Below, in pieces: positions 11,675-23,877 of a DNA stretch of 64,000 nt (its first letter is position 1; every line of letters begins with the position of its first letter). The position numbers and the translations under genes were made by a program. Under the pieces are notes generated by a model. The model ran no database searches and was not told the origin of the DNA. It saw only the letters and a list, made by a program, of their open reading frames with translations. This DNA is from Dysidea avara (lineage: Eukaryota; Porifera; Demospongiae; Dictyoceratida; Dysideidae): positions 61,702,574-61,766,573 of the forward strand of contig NC_089272.1 in assembly GCF_963678975.1 (NCBI RefSeq). Reading direction: 5' to 3'.

Positions 11675-12339
11675 AATAGTTTAGATGCCAAATGCACCCA
11701 TATATAGCTATGGTTGACTTTCCAAAATTCAGTCACATAGCTATTTGTCTCAGGTCTAGCTCGCACAGAGTTTAAAATTATCATGATTTACAACACAATT
11801 CAATGTGAGGCAAAGTGCTTAGACATTTTGTCATTCAAAGTAGCAATTCCAGAATATATGTATTTTAATTAGTGGATATTTAACATAGCCTTGTGTAGTA
11901 TTTCCTGAGGATCTCATGAACAATTAGTTTTTAAAATAATTCATGGGATGGTAGAGTTATGAGCAATTTTGTCCTTTAAAATTCTCTGTACCTTTCCATT
12001 CCCAAAAATAGCACAGTTGAACAAATTAAGTGTTTTTATTCAGCTTTGCAAAAACATTTTGAACTTCGAATTCTGTAATGGCAGTTTTCTGTTATAAATA
12101 CCTGTATGTACATGCATACATGGACCACAGTGCAACCTTACTTGGAAGACCCTCTCAATAAAGGTCACCTCTATAGAAGGCCACTAAATACTGTAGTTGC
12201 ACGCATTTATTATCCTACAGATGGCAAAACAGCATACACATGGTTGAGTGCGAACACTCTGTACCAGTCACCTTCAGCCAAAAATACAATACATGCGGTA
12301 CATAGCTAATGTATGTACTATTGATTTATAGCTGTTTAC
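11675..12339. other. Gene-free stretch
   Basis: AT-rich, with stops in all frames. No repeat or gene was recognised before the start of the duplicated unit at about 12340. Confidence 0.5.
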
Positions 12340-12688
12340 ATCATTATTTTTACTCAGGTTGTTGTAAACAGGTAAGTATATAATTATGTAAACTTTCAAT
12401 TGATAGTTGTACTAGTATTAAATATCCTCTCTTCTGTTTTGTGTTGGTGACAATGCTCCACCCACTTTAATCAAATACTGACATGGCTGGCTATTCTAAT
12501 TATAATAAGCAGCATTTGTTGCTTTTTTCACTTATTTGCACACAACACGTGTTCATACAATCACAAGTTATGTTTATAACCATCCCTCCACAACTGAGGA
12601 GGCTACAGATAGCACGTGAAGCAGGAAGTCAGAAAGTTGATCACATTATTAGTTGCTGTCAGGTTTATATTATAATCGAATGTGCCAG

Positions 12689-12926
12689 CACTGAAACCTG
12701 TTTAAGCCAGGCACCTTCAGGTTAAAATTCTTAATAGCAGGTGGCTACTTTAGGCAGGTGGATTAGTGTACAAACATGAGGATTTTAAAGTTGACTATTA
12801 ATACTTAAGCAAGGTGGCCATTTATACAGGTGGCCATGAGGATTAGCAAGGTGGCCTTTCTATGGTGGCCTTTCTATACAGGTGGCCACCAAGACAGGTA
12901 GGTGGCTACTAAGACAGGTTCCACTG
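12689..12926. mobile_element. pogo/Tigger-type MITE (ancestral to the duplication)
   Basis: The right end reads AAGACAGGTTCCACTG before TA, and the left end CACTGAAACCTGTTTAAGCC. The matching place in unit 2 has a shorter copy at 30478-30600, so the insertion predates the duplication. Confidence 0.6.
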
Positions 12927-13550
12927 TATAATGCTTTTAGAGATCCAAGCAGAACTTCACTGATTGATTCACAAAATAGCTACATACGTACGTAGTTACG
13001 TGCTGAGATTCTTTTTTTAACTGTGTAGTACATATTTATGTGCATTTTTTATGTATACAAAATCTGGTTACAATTAAATGTCATAAATAACAACCGTATT
13101 ACAGTCTTATACCTACACAGTGTCGTACAAAAGGTAAATGTACATCAGTAAGTATTTATTAATATATACTAGTATGTTATGTATCATGGTGGTGGTCCAG
13201 AAATGTAACACCTGTATGTACACAAGACAATGATAATACATACGCACACATGTAAATATTGGTTGTCATTATATTGCTAAATGTATAGCACTATATCATT
13301 GTATATTAACCATAACAAGCTGTGAACAAGACAACAAAGAATAAATTATAGGCACAAAATACTGTACATGTTCATTCTAAATAATATGCTTTAACAGAAC
13401 AATGACTGACTGATCTGTTAGAATATTACTGACTGTTTACAGCCATGCCAGCGTTTCAATGAATAAAGCCCACATAAGGACAATATTATCAAGCTGAGAT
13501 ATATTTTAACACATGCATAATTTTTTTAGTCAAGTGATCAATCTATAATC

Positions 13551-14719
13551 GTGACCGGATTTGTGAAAAGGGGTTTTCCACGCACATCCAATTTACCAAA
13601 TTTGACAATTCACAACCAGTGGCAGTTTTAGTGGGGTTTCTGGGGTTTCCAGAAACCCCCTCTGAAATAGCGTGCGCCCCTACGATTCGTCTGGGTGATA
13701 ATAATTACAAAGAGTTATACATATGCATACTGCATTAAATTATGACTTTTTCTATTGGCAAAACTTCATACTTTTGCCTTTGAAATCACCCTCACAACGT
13801 TCAAAAGCAGGTAGTGACCTTTCTCTTTTTTCCTTTCTTTTGGTCTTCGACTTACAACTATACTGAAGTTGCAATTCCAGAGAACCTGAAACCCCCTCTA
13901 AAAATTTCTAGATCTGCCCCTGATAGCTTCAGGTTGAAAAATGGTATAGAGACTTGAAATTTGGTCAGTGGTGAGAAGCAACATAGCTTTATGAATGAAC
14001 AAAAATTCAGGTTAAAATGTGACCCAGTCTGGGAAAACTGGTCTTAATGCCTATTTAAAAGTATCGAGAAACACCGGTTTGAAGTATTTAGTATGTTGTA
14101 ATTTGCTAATGTTTGAAGCTATGTGTACCAAATTTTCACACGTTTTACACCAATTCCTTACCTTTCAGAGCATCCACTGTGCAAGTAGCCAACAGCTAAG
14201 TTTCCCGCCATTTAACTGAGGTTGACTGTATCAGGCGAGCTCCAAAAAGGGAGGTAGGCGGGGGCCCGGAAGGAGGGAAAGAGACTGTTTTAAAAATTAA
14301 AAAGGAAAGCATAGGGATGAATTAGGCCAAGTTATGGGCCATGCAGGTCTCAAAACTGACTAAATCCAAAGCACATTTACATCAGAGGTCTTTATTCAAC
14401 ACCATGGTGCTGTACTGCCACATATGACCAATCCTAGGCTGGCCAGAGCTCCATTAGGGACCCAGACCGCTTGTACGGATTGCCACTGTGCTTGGGAAAA
14501 GCAGCCAGCAAAAGCAGACCACTCAAGTCTTGGTAATGAAATTTGATAGTTTATTCATGTAGCTTTGTGTTAATGGTGAAAAACCAAATCTGTTGATATG
14601 GGAGATAATACCGGTTTTCCCAGACCCACTCACATATGTTACTTGAACACTAAGTTATGGTTTCCCAAGTTCATAGAATTGGATGTGTGTGGAAGACCTC
14701 TTTTTGCAAATCCAGTCAC
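13551..14719. mobile_element. Inverted-repeat element with a nested insertion
   Basis: The ends pair as GTGACCGGATTTGTGAAAA against the complement of TTTTTGCAAATCCAGTCAC, followed by ACGCACATCCAATT against AATTGGATGTGTGT. In unit 2 the flanks meet directly (CAATCTATGCATATG near 32667), so this is an insertion in unit 1 only. About 13618-13926 looks like a second element inside it: both sides carry GAAACCCCCTCT next to CAGTGG / CCCCTGA ends. Confidence 0.6.
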
Positions 14720-15482
14720 AAGCATATGTTTTATCAACAAAAGACATCTATGCACCAACTGTATCTACACTAGATGATATAGCTACGTTTAAAGCCTTAC
14801 TTTCTCATTACTATCAATTTTGATAGTGTACGCAACAATTACTAAGTGCTTTATACTTTTGAATCTTTATAAACTTTTTCTTAAACTATAGCACTTGACT
14901 ATAACTATACATGTGTAAGGGAGGTACAACATGCTCATGTGAATTGTTTAAAAACAAGGAAGTTATTCTTACACTATAACCTACATGATTGATTTCTACA
15001 TACATGACCAATTGGAAACTCTCTGTCATATTATCAAGAGCTTTACTAGTGAAATAGTGTATAAGCAGTCACTAGAGTAGAAATGCAATCTTCATAATTT
15101 CTACTAAAATGTTGCACATGCAAACAATGCTACTGTGATACCCACACGAATACTGGATTATTAAAAAATCTTCACAGAGGCTGCATTCCTTTATCCACAG
15201 ACCCGGATGAGATCATGTGATTACAAATTTAAAGGCTGTATTGATGACGGAAATAGCAGCTATAAATACTTACGTGGAGTTATATCCACCATTTGGGAAT
15301 GTGTTTTGTTCTCTGTAGGGATATATGGAGAGTGTTGCTGCTCGTAGTCAACTAGTCTGGTACCGTATAAAACAAGGGGACCATTCCTGCTTATGGGAAT
15401 AGTAGGTTGCTGTAGTTGTCTGTAGACTTACATGGCCACTTTTCAATAGTTGATTATGTGCCTCTTTGGTAGCTACTTGTTT

Positions 15483-15831
15483 TAGAGCTGGGCAGTATGA
15501 GATTTATCAAAGCTGGTATGGTATACAAATATCATGGTACAAATACATACCATAGTATGGATTGTATTTATAAAAATATCAAATTAACTTTCTTTGGGAA
15601 AGTGCATGTGATAGACAGTTGATGAAATATGTGAAAATGACTTTAATGCAACTGGAAGAATATCTTTCACATTTAATTTAGTAAAGTATCTTCACATTGG
15701 TAAAACAATGGGATGATGTTATAATTCAACTCTAGACAGTATAGTGGTATTTTCTAAATTCATCTGGTACGGTAATGGTATCATTAAAATATTTTCTCCT
15801 ACGATACGTACTGGTATATCGCCCAGCTCTA
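15483..15831. mobile_element. hAT-like MITE
   Basis: Inverted ends TAGAGCTGGGCAGTAT and TAGAGCTGGGCGATAT, with the AGAGCTGGGC start often seen in hAT-type MITEs. A clear 8-bp duplication is not visible, so the class rests on the ends alone. Confidence 0.55.
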
Positions 15832-16317
15832 ACACACGTTCCAAGTTCCACTAGTTACCCCTACATTTATAAGTTATTCATCTGCTAAAGGAAAAGGTAA
15901 ACAAGTTGGATCCCAAACCTATACTGTTTACTTATAAATCTAATGCTTGACACACACCTCTGTATTTAATAAACCGAGTCAGATCCGGGTCTCATCTGGA
16001 ATATTATTCGGGCCAGTAGGTGAACAAGGTAGCAGTACTGACCCACTTACAACCCTGAATTACACACTTTGAAACGTCTATATCACTGAAAGGCATTGGA
16101 GACATTGGAGACACAGCCATTGTTCAATATAGTGGAGAGACCCACTTGACCCAAAAAATGTGTGACCAAAATGACCCAGATAATCCTGACCCACTTACAA
16201 TACTGCTAAGAATTCTTTTCCATTATACGTCGTACCTCCACTAATACATACACAACTAAATTATATACTGTATATATATATATACAAAATGGTTTTAAAA
16301 GCACTATAGGAAATTTC

Positions 16318-18773
16318 CTACAATACATACTCGTTGGCTTTAGGTAGAGAACTGATCTCTGAATTTTCTGTGGAGTTATCTTGTAGGTGTTGAGATTTCT
16401 CCTCCACATTGGCAACACTATTCAGGCTTTCATTACTGGCTGTAGGAATTGGTGACTTGGATATTATAAACGTTGTGGTGGCCTCCACTGCACTACTACT
16501 ATCCAATTCCAATAATCTAGATTCAAGGTCATGTTTGGCCTTTTCACCACGGACTACCACTATGGTATAAAACACATTGTGTACAGTACAGTAAATTTTG
16601 TAAATTATACATACGTTTAACGATTCTTTTTCTGTAGCATAAAATTCCAACGAAGAATAAAGTTGTGCAACATCCAAAGGCAAAAGAAACACAAAGTAAT
16701 CCCACTATTATTTCTAAGAATATACATAGTAAACAATAAGTTACCCTGATATATAGCCATACCATTTCACTTACCTCTGCTAATATGAAAACTTTCTTCA
16801 GAGTCATCTATAAAATAGTTTGTACTAAAGACAAACATGTGTAAGATATAACTCAATACCTTTACTCTTAATGCAGTCATCTTTTACAATGATTTTAAAG
16901 GTAGAACTCCATTCATCTCTCATGATAGTATCATATCCTTTGACAGTCACTACAGCCTTGCTAACACTGGGGTCCATGGTACAACTAAATGTGTATGAAT
17001 TATCAACTGAGAGAGACTCAAACTTGCCACAGTATGGAAAGTATTGGTGGTTGATGTTATCAATGAGTAGCTGAATAGATACGTCTCTCTGGTTGAACAT
17101 TGTGGCTTCATTTGTATCATTTGTTCTAACAGCCATACAAAGTCCATTTGTTTTCGAGTAGAAAAACAGCAAGAAAAACTGGTAGCAGACTGTTTCTACA
17201 ATAAAACATAAAAACAAGAATTAACATGGAGAATAACTGTACTAACAGTCCACTAGTACGGTACTGCCCAAGTGCAACGTCGCACTCGCTTGCAGACGCA
17301 ACTTTGCTCGAGATTTTAAAAATTGCTTATTAAGGGGTGTGGCAACTATTTCGCTCGTGAGACAATGTGGCAGCTGTTTCATTCACGAGAATTGCAAGCG
17401 GAACAGTTGCCATGCCCCTTAATTAGCGATTTCTAAAATCTTGAGCAAAGTTGCGTATGCGAGCGAGTGCGACGTTGCGTTTGGGCAGTACTGTAGCTAT
17501 GCACTTAATTACTAACTCTTGATGAAAAATATCAGTACTTATGGGCTCCTGAAAATATACACTCACAAGTGTTTAAAGTAATTTATAGTGAATCTTTTCT
17601 ATCACAATGTTAACATCTATTGTTACCATTAGTTAGTATCTACTATTGTCCAAAAGCACCATCGCCCAATCCTATGTATTAAACAGTCAAAGCTGCTTGG
17701 CCAACTTCAAATCCTTTAAAGGAAACTATTTGGAATAATGGGCTATGTAATGGTTAGCAAGTACTGATTTCTGTATTGGACATTTGAACAGCTCTGAGGT
17801 TATTTCTTCATGCTGGTACCTGACTATGGAAGTTTTACTGAATTAAGAGAGACTATAGAGGGTACCCGTTTGATGTCACACTAAATATTCTCCGTATAGT
17901 CATTCGTGAATGCATAAGGCAAAGCAAGCTGAAGAACGATGATGAAAATAAGAAAGTTGTGGTGCATTTGTTATGTTATTCGTTGCTTAGCAATATTGAC
18001 TCGCAGCTGGAAGAAACAAGGCCATTAAACTCCAGCTGTTTGTTGACTTGTACCACAGAGTTAACCCAGTCCCCTTTATTCTCACTCTTGAATTGATTAT
18101 ACTACTAATATAAGTAACTCATTCAATATAGCGGTTTTCCTTTAACTGTACACAATTGCAAAAAGTTTCATTTTCTTGCATAGTAATATTAAATTTTGCC
18201 TCAAAAACATGGCACCTAGTAATTGTTACTGACATAAATGGATACCCTCTATTTGTACTGTTCAGGTGTATTCGAAGCTGTGAAGGACTTCCCTGTATTC
18301 ATAGCATCTAAATAGGATTATTGGCAATTAGCAAACACTTTGAAGTTGAAGACAACATATGTTGGAGCAGAAGGATCAGCTTTAACATGACTAAAATTGC
18401 AAACAGGTACACAAAGAAATCTGTCATGCTGGCTAAAAGTTAATTACATTACAACCACAGATATTTGTGGGTATCCCCCTACCACAACTGCAGGCAGAAG
18501 AACTTATAGGATAGCCACATGCTCACTTTCACCTTCACCACTTGTGTAGTGACCACATAATTTCTCAAGTGTTTCATATGTGTTCAGCTTATCATTCAGT
18601 ATTGGTTGTGTTGGGAATTTTTCTCCAGGTTCACTACAGTAATATAACAGTTGAGACTTGTTTGAGAACCAGCAAGATGATATCTCAAATGTCTGCAGAT
18701 GTTCTTTAGTGAATGACTCTCCATGTTCACCCAAGATGAGTAGTGTAGAAAGGAATACCCAGTAATGCCACAT
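16318..18773 (-). CDS. Single-pass membrane receptor-like protein, unknown family
   Basis: Five exons with consistent phases join to 318 residues: 18773-18527, 17195-16860, 16807-16775, 16713-16615, 16559-16318. All introns are GT-AG and all junctions are phase 1. Residues 1-19 (MWHYWVFLSTLLILG...) form a signal peptide. The extracellular part (~20-205) has several cysteines (SSCWF, LLYYC, FPYCGKF, YTFSC, DDCIK) and a beta-rich stretch (KAVVTVKGYD, TFKIIVKDD). One membrane helix follows (IIVGLLCVSFAFGCC... to VGIL), then YRKR and a serine-rich tail ending NEYVL. The layout suggests a small adhesion or cytokine-receptor-like protein, but I do not recognise the family. The junction between exons 1 and 2 is the least certain, since a micro-exon seen in the paralogue (36469-36524) is disrupted here. 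Likely promoter and first non-coding exon at 22331-22500. Confidence 0.6.
17262..17490. mobile_element. Palindromic MITE, family shared with 56886-57147
   Basis: Inverted ends start TACTGCCCAA and enclose GCACTCGC and GGTGTGGCA-type boxes; the two halves are nearly complementary. The copy at 56886-57147 has the same order (TACTGCTCAA, GTGCAAGCG, GGCACCTGTTTCGCTTGTGAG). It lies in the first intron of the receptor gene. Confidence 0.65.
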
Positions 18774-18849
18774 ATTTGGCTTCCTAAATCAATCACAAGG
18801 AAGTAACACATTAAGAACACATGTTACAAGAGAAGGTGATAATTACTAG

Positions 18850-20690
18850 TCAGGTACAGTACAATAAAGAAAGGAACTTCTCGAAGTAAATGTTAAGGTG
18901 GATAGTTTATTTAATACAGCACACATAATTTTAAATACATAAGTAGCTAATATACATTATGTACAGTACTGACATTTGTATAAAAAAGGTTATACAGCAT
19001 CTAAAATATTGTTAGATTCTTGTCCTAATCACACAAGTCCTTATAAAGTTAGTAGGAGTGTTAAAATGCTATCACTTATCAAAGCAACCACAAATAGTAT
19101 TATGAGTCCATTGTAGAGCTTCAAATGTGAGGGATAAACAACATGGTACCTTTAGCACAATGGTTTATTTTAAAACCAGCAAGAAATCTTTTGTACATTT
19201 GTATCTCACACTTTTAGGATTAAGCAATTGACACTACCACCACAAGCATGTGGTTGGTGCCTTTGTCTTAGTGTGCATAAAGTATGTAGCTATAACCTGT
19301 CACTCATTTTCAACTGTGTAAAGTACTGTAGCTTGTAGTAACATACAAAAATAGTACCAGAAGTAAAGAGTATGAAATACGGTTAACTGCTTAAATTAAG
19401 TTAACTGCGTATACCAACTATAGATGGGTTTAATGAGAAGGCATGGCACTATATTACATCAATTTTACATAACGCAATCTGGGTTTGTGTAGGGCAAAAT
19501 GATCAGTGAAGTCAATAGAGGTAAACATTTTTTGAAGTATTTCTGCTCACTGTATTACTGCATCAATTAATCGCTACCCAAAATAGTCATACTTATCAGT
19601 ACATGGCTTTGCTGAAAAAGAATAATGGGTAACTTTTCTGTACAGAATGCGAATAATTTTAGTTTCTGAAAAGTAACTGATTATATTCCATGCCCAAGTT
19701 TATTAACGGTTTTAGTCTACTGTAGTTGACATAGCATTTCTTTTCCCCTACAAAATGGCTGATGATTTGCACATGCAGTGCATTTTTGTGACCACACCTC
19801 TTCATTAAACACGTCTAAACCGGTTGATAACTGGAGGGCAAAGTGGAGCATGCAGTACCCAAAAATACAATGCTATAAAAAAATTATAGATTAAGCTTTT
19901 TAGATGGTAGTTCTTATTCTTTTTACATGAATCTATTTCGTAGTTGAAGTTTTTGTGAATGCAAAAAATTTTACCCACTTTTTTAAAACTTGGAGCATAA
20001 CTTTTACCCTCATATGTATACAGCTAATGCATAAAATAATACCAGAGTTTCTGACAACTTGAGCACCTCCGTACGCCTCACATGTCAGGTCTGTCCATTA
20101 AGGGTAAAGATCACAGGTCACCAGGATTACATTTTGGCCATGTAAAATGGCTATCGATCTCATCTGTTTCATACAGATAGGATCTTATGGTGATGATTTA
20201 GCTGATTTAATGACAAGGATGGTAATGTAAGTGTTTGTACTACAGCAGATTGTTACTAGAGAACAGAGTACAATGCATGTGACTGGAATCTTAGTCTAGT
20301 CCTCTTGCCAGGGGTAGTACTTTATGGTCGGATTAAACACCTTTTCCTAAAGTGGCTGTAGATGGAGAGAATTAAAATTTTTGATAAGGGAAGATTGCTG
20401 GATTAGTCAAACTAAATTCAGAGAACTAATTCTGTGTGTGTAATTGCTTGAATAGTAAGACATCTGTGTTGCTGTCCCTAGGATTACGTGGAGCCACACC
20501 TACATATTGATTGCTGATACAAGAAAGCTAACCTGTATTAGTGTTTGGTTAACAAGTAACTCTTTTACCTTTTTGTTCTTGTACAAGGACTGCATGCTGC
20601 TCTTGACGCACAGCTCCGCCCCAGATCCCAAATCTAACATCACAACAAAGCTAAGTTACTACTATCTAGCCCTGTATGTAGACATGTGCT
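18850..20690. other. Gene-free duplicated sequence
   Basis: Homologous to about 36930-38540 except for local insertions and deletions: ~19000-19365 is present only here, 37920-38158 only there. Presumably the 5' intron of the receptor gene. No conserved reading frame is shared by the two copies. Confidence 0.5.
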
Positions 20691-21200
20691 GATTGTGCTC
20701 CTCAAACTAAACATACAAAAAATATTGAAACTCTACACTAATACTTTAAAACTGAAAAGTACACGCCCCCAAAAGATACGTAAAATGCATAAAATGGTGC
20801 AAAATGACCGTGATTAAAGATTAGTTTCGAAACGCCACAACATTCAGAAGTGCTAACCAACTAATACGGACTGCTGGTTACTCACACTTGGGAACACTCC
20901 AAATGAATTTCACGTTTGTAGTAGCAGTAGATACCTCCGCTCTTACACGATTTCTGCCATTGATTCATTGATCTTTCCAATGCGCAATGTATTGTGGGAT
21001 TCAACCGTTACCAAGACTATGGGAATTTACTCTAAACTAATCAGGTAAATGACCTAATACGGTCAGAAATACCGTATAATTTGATTAACCTTTAATATTT
21101 CGTAGGAATTGGACGAAGAGGCAGTTGCCTGGGGTCTACTTTCAGTTTAAAGTATGGAATTTACGGCCGAGTCATCCTGAAAACCATCGTGAAAGCTAAA

Positions 21201-21400
21201 GTGTTTATAAAGATGTTGTTCTGTATTGTTTAAGACTCTATCAAAATGATTAAGTTTTCCTGGCTAGGTTTCATTTTAGCATGTTTTAGAGCCTTTCAAT
21301 GTGTTTATAAAGATGTTGTTCTGTATTGTTTAAGACTCTATCAATATGATTAATGTTTCCTGGCTAGGTTGCATTTTAGCATGTTTTAGAGCCTTTCAAT
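21201..21400 (+). repeat. Two-copy 100-bp tandem duplication
   Basis: GTGTTTATAAAGATGTTGTT and the following 80 bp occur at 21201 and again at 21301, with only a few differences. It lies in sequence that unit 2 lacks. Confidence 0.9.
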
Positions 21401-21518
21401 GTGTGTGAAAATGCGGAATTCCATAAACAGTAGCATATTTTTATTAGTTTCTTAAACTCAATACCTATTTTTGATATGACAAAATTATGATTTCTATTAC
21501 AAGCAACAGAGTCAGTCA

Positions 21519-21970
21519 TAGTCTCGCGTGGCCAGACCGCTTTTTTCCATATATTGGCTGGGGAAAAAAGGGTCTGGTGCAACTCCAATAGCTGTTTACT
21601 TCTGAGCCGTCCCCAGATTCCGGGGACGCTAATTGAATAACATTGGTCACAAAGGAGGTGCCATGACGTCAGTAAAACTATGAAGTATTCCTACACTCCT
21701 GCTCCGGTTGTGAGTCTTGTTACACGATGAGGATGAACTTTCAAGACGCTATAAAAGAGACATCGGAGCAAATTAAGATTCGTTTAAAGGATAAACAGAT
21801 CTCGAGTTTACTTACTGACGTCACCGGCTCCTCCTTTGCGGCCAATGTTATTCAATTAGCGTCCCCAGTGTCTGGGGACGGCTCAGAAGTAAACAGTTAT
21901 TGGAGTTGCACCAGACCCTTTTTCCCCCACCCAATACACAGAAAAAAGCGGTCTGGCCATGCGAGACTAG
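21519..21970. mobile_element. hAT-like palindromic MITE, 8-bp target duplication
   Basis: Inverted ends TAGTCTCGCGTGGCCAGACC continue as long near-perfect arms (GGGTCTGGTGCAACTCCAAT, CCCCAG...GGGGACG). GTCAGTCA flanks both sides (21511-21518, 21971-21978). A related element is at 58809-59602. Frames running across it are not genes. Confidence 0.75.
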
Positions 21971-22330
21971 GTCAGTCATTGCTGATCCCACTCTCAACTA
22001 GACAGAGTGTGTGAATGGTACCCGGAGTTTAGTCAAAGTAGGTAGTACATACACATACAAGAGAGCTGAAAGCAATCTTAGTACAATTATGGGATAGGGC
22101 CGGACTGGCTCATGATCACCGTGACAGAACCTATAGGAGATGGTATTACAAACCTATTAAATTAGCTTCGATAGATCATGAGCTACAAATTAAAGTAGGC
22201 TTGTATGTGTGATGTACTAAACGCTCTCATGAGCATTCTCATTACCCAGATCTACGACTAGATTCATTCATGGACGCCCTCGCGCCCAGCACAGCACATC
22301 AATACGTACCTTAAGACAACAAAAACTTAC

Positions 22331-22500
22331 AATGTAGTGGTCAGCCAAGTGTCTACAAACCTTGATTCTAACTTCCAACTCGTATAGATGTAATCAGAAT
22401 TCTAGCGCCCATACGACAGAAAAGTGGGCGGAGCGAGCTATGGCATGTAAACATTTTTGCACGTTACTATATACGCATGCGTAAGATGAAACGTATATGC
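22331..22500 (-). promoter_or_regulatory. Presumed promoter and non-coding first exon of the receptor gene
   Basis: On the minus strand a conserved block ends at a perfect donor (ATT|GTAAGT; GT at 22330-22329). It is shared with 39002-39165 and, diverged, with 5890-6060. Conserved pieces include CTCCGCCCACTTTTCTGTCG, AAAATGTTTACATGCC and the palindrome ACGCATGCGTA. A CCGCCC box and NRF1-like GCATGCGTA near the exon fit a TATA-less promoter. It lies just downstream of the GPDH copy and points at the receptor gene. Inferred from conservation and the donor only. Confidence 0.45.
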
Positions 22501-22664
22501 AGAGTTTAAAATTCTGTAGTATTCGAGGTAATAACTCAATATATTCCACATAGTGACATACCAACATGAACACACAATAAACCAGTAGGAATACTGCTAC
22601 AATTTGTCTATAAACTGGTTGAATGGCAAGCCTTCAAAGCAAATCTGATAAACAGTTGTAAACG

Positions 22665-23460
22665 GCCTACTTTATTTCACGGACTGGACTGGACTCGCGG
22701 ACTGGACTGAACTGGTGGACTGAGCTGGAAACAGCTTTTCAACAATAATCCAGGCATTATCCATCTCTTGCAACACTGGAGACACCACTATCGAGCTATA
22801 ACTGCTGGTACTGCTCTTCCTTACAATTCATATGACACTAGCGCATGCACTAATCAATTAGAATACGCTTACGATACAGGTGTACTGGCAGTGATAAAGC
22901 GTGACAGAGGCCATTGTTGTACGTGCATGTTTTCCTTTGTTGCTTCAGTACTTAACACTAGCGTTGGGGTTGTAGTGATGAGCCAGATTATTGCATAGCC
23001 CCATCACGGGGCCCCCGGCCATCACGCATCACCTTGTCTGGTGGTGCCACCTAGCTACCTGCTAAGAATACTTACAGGCTCATCTCTACAGCTGTAACAC
23101 TAGTGCTAAAACAACAAAGGAAAACATCTACGCTACAAGAATAGCCATTATCACGCTGTATCTAACCCCTAGTACGGCATGTATCGTAAGTGTATTCTAA
23201 TTAATTAGTGCATGCGCTAGTATCATGATTTGTAAGGAAGAGCCAGCAGCAGCAGTTGTAGCTCGATAGTGGTGTCTCCAGTGTTGCAAGAAATGGATAA
23301 TTCCTGGATTATTGTTTAAAAGCTGTTTCCAGCTCAGTCCACGAGTCCAGTCCAGTCCAGTCCAGTCCAGTCCAGTCCAGTCCAGTCCAGTCCAGTCCAG
23401 TCCAGTCCAGTCCAGTCCAGTCCAGTCCAGTCCAGTCCAGTCCGTGGAATAAAGTAGGCC
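22665..23460. mobile_element. Foldback element with (GGACT)n termini inside GPDH copy A
   Basis: Inverted arms of ~390 bp: GGCCTACTTTATTTCACGGA at the left against the complement of TGGAATAAAGTAGGCC at the right, with the inner parts also complementary (TAATCAATTAGAATACGCTTA and so on). GPDH coding sequence continues on both sides when compared with the intact paralogue. The outer parts carry GGACT-type repeats, few on the left and many on the right. Confidence 0.75.
23338..23443. repeat. (CCAGT)n pentanucleotide array
   Basis: About twenty perfect copies of CCAGT within the right arm of the foldback element. The frame reading DWTGL repeatedly on the minus strand is an artefact. Confidence 0.95.
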
Positions 23461-23668
23461 AATTACTACAACAGTGGAAACTCCTTCTCTGCATTCTTCT
23501 CTTTCAAGAAATCATACAAGTCTTTAATACATTCCTTCCCTTGAAGTTTCTGTCCTCCCAACATTTCTTCTTCAAGAACATCAACAGACTTACCAGTACG
23601 TACCATCTCCTCAACCATCTCTTGACCTCTCCTTCCGAAACAAGTGGCAATCATGTCAGCTCTCCTGG

Positions 23669-23730
23669 AATTATTTTTATTTATTATTTTAACTGCTTTT
23701 TAATGCAGGCAAGGCCTGCATTAAAAAGAT
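23669..23730. repeat. Small hairpin insertion in GPDH copy A
   Basis: About 60 bp absent from the intact paralogue: an AT-rich TTATTTTTATTTATTATTTT followed by a 15-bp inverted repeat (CTTTTTAATGCAGGC / GCCTGCATTAAAAAG). Could be a retrotransposon 3' tail or a filler at a repaired deletion. Confidence 0.5.
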
Positions 23731-23877
23731 GTCGATGTCTCTGTGTCCTTGTAGAACATGCGAGCAAATTTCAGCATGCCAGTACGAATTACTGCAGCCT
23801 TAGTACTAAATCTAGGCTTTGACAAATACCCACTGTAAATGCTACAATGTTTTTTAAGTCACCGCACAGCTCAACTC

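Noticed and set aside
10891-11707. Several overlapping frames of repeated NSIAK, LQLNSSR and EFNCK, and a CRISPR-like look
   Set aside because: A 21-bp tandem repeat stays open in all frames because 21 is a multiple of 3. There are no spacers, so it is not a CRISPR array.
21727-22014. 95-residue plus-strand frame
   Set aside because: Runs across the end of a MITE and its target duplication.
23309-23494. DWTGL repeat protein
   Set aside because: Product of the (CCAGT)n array.
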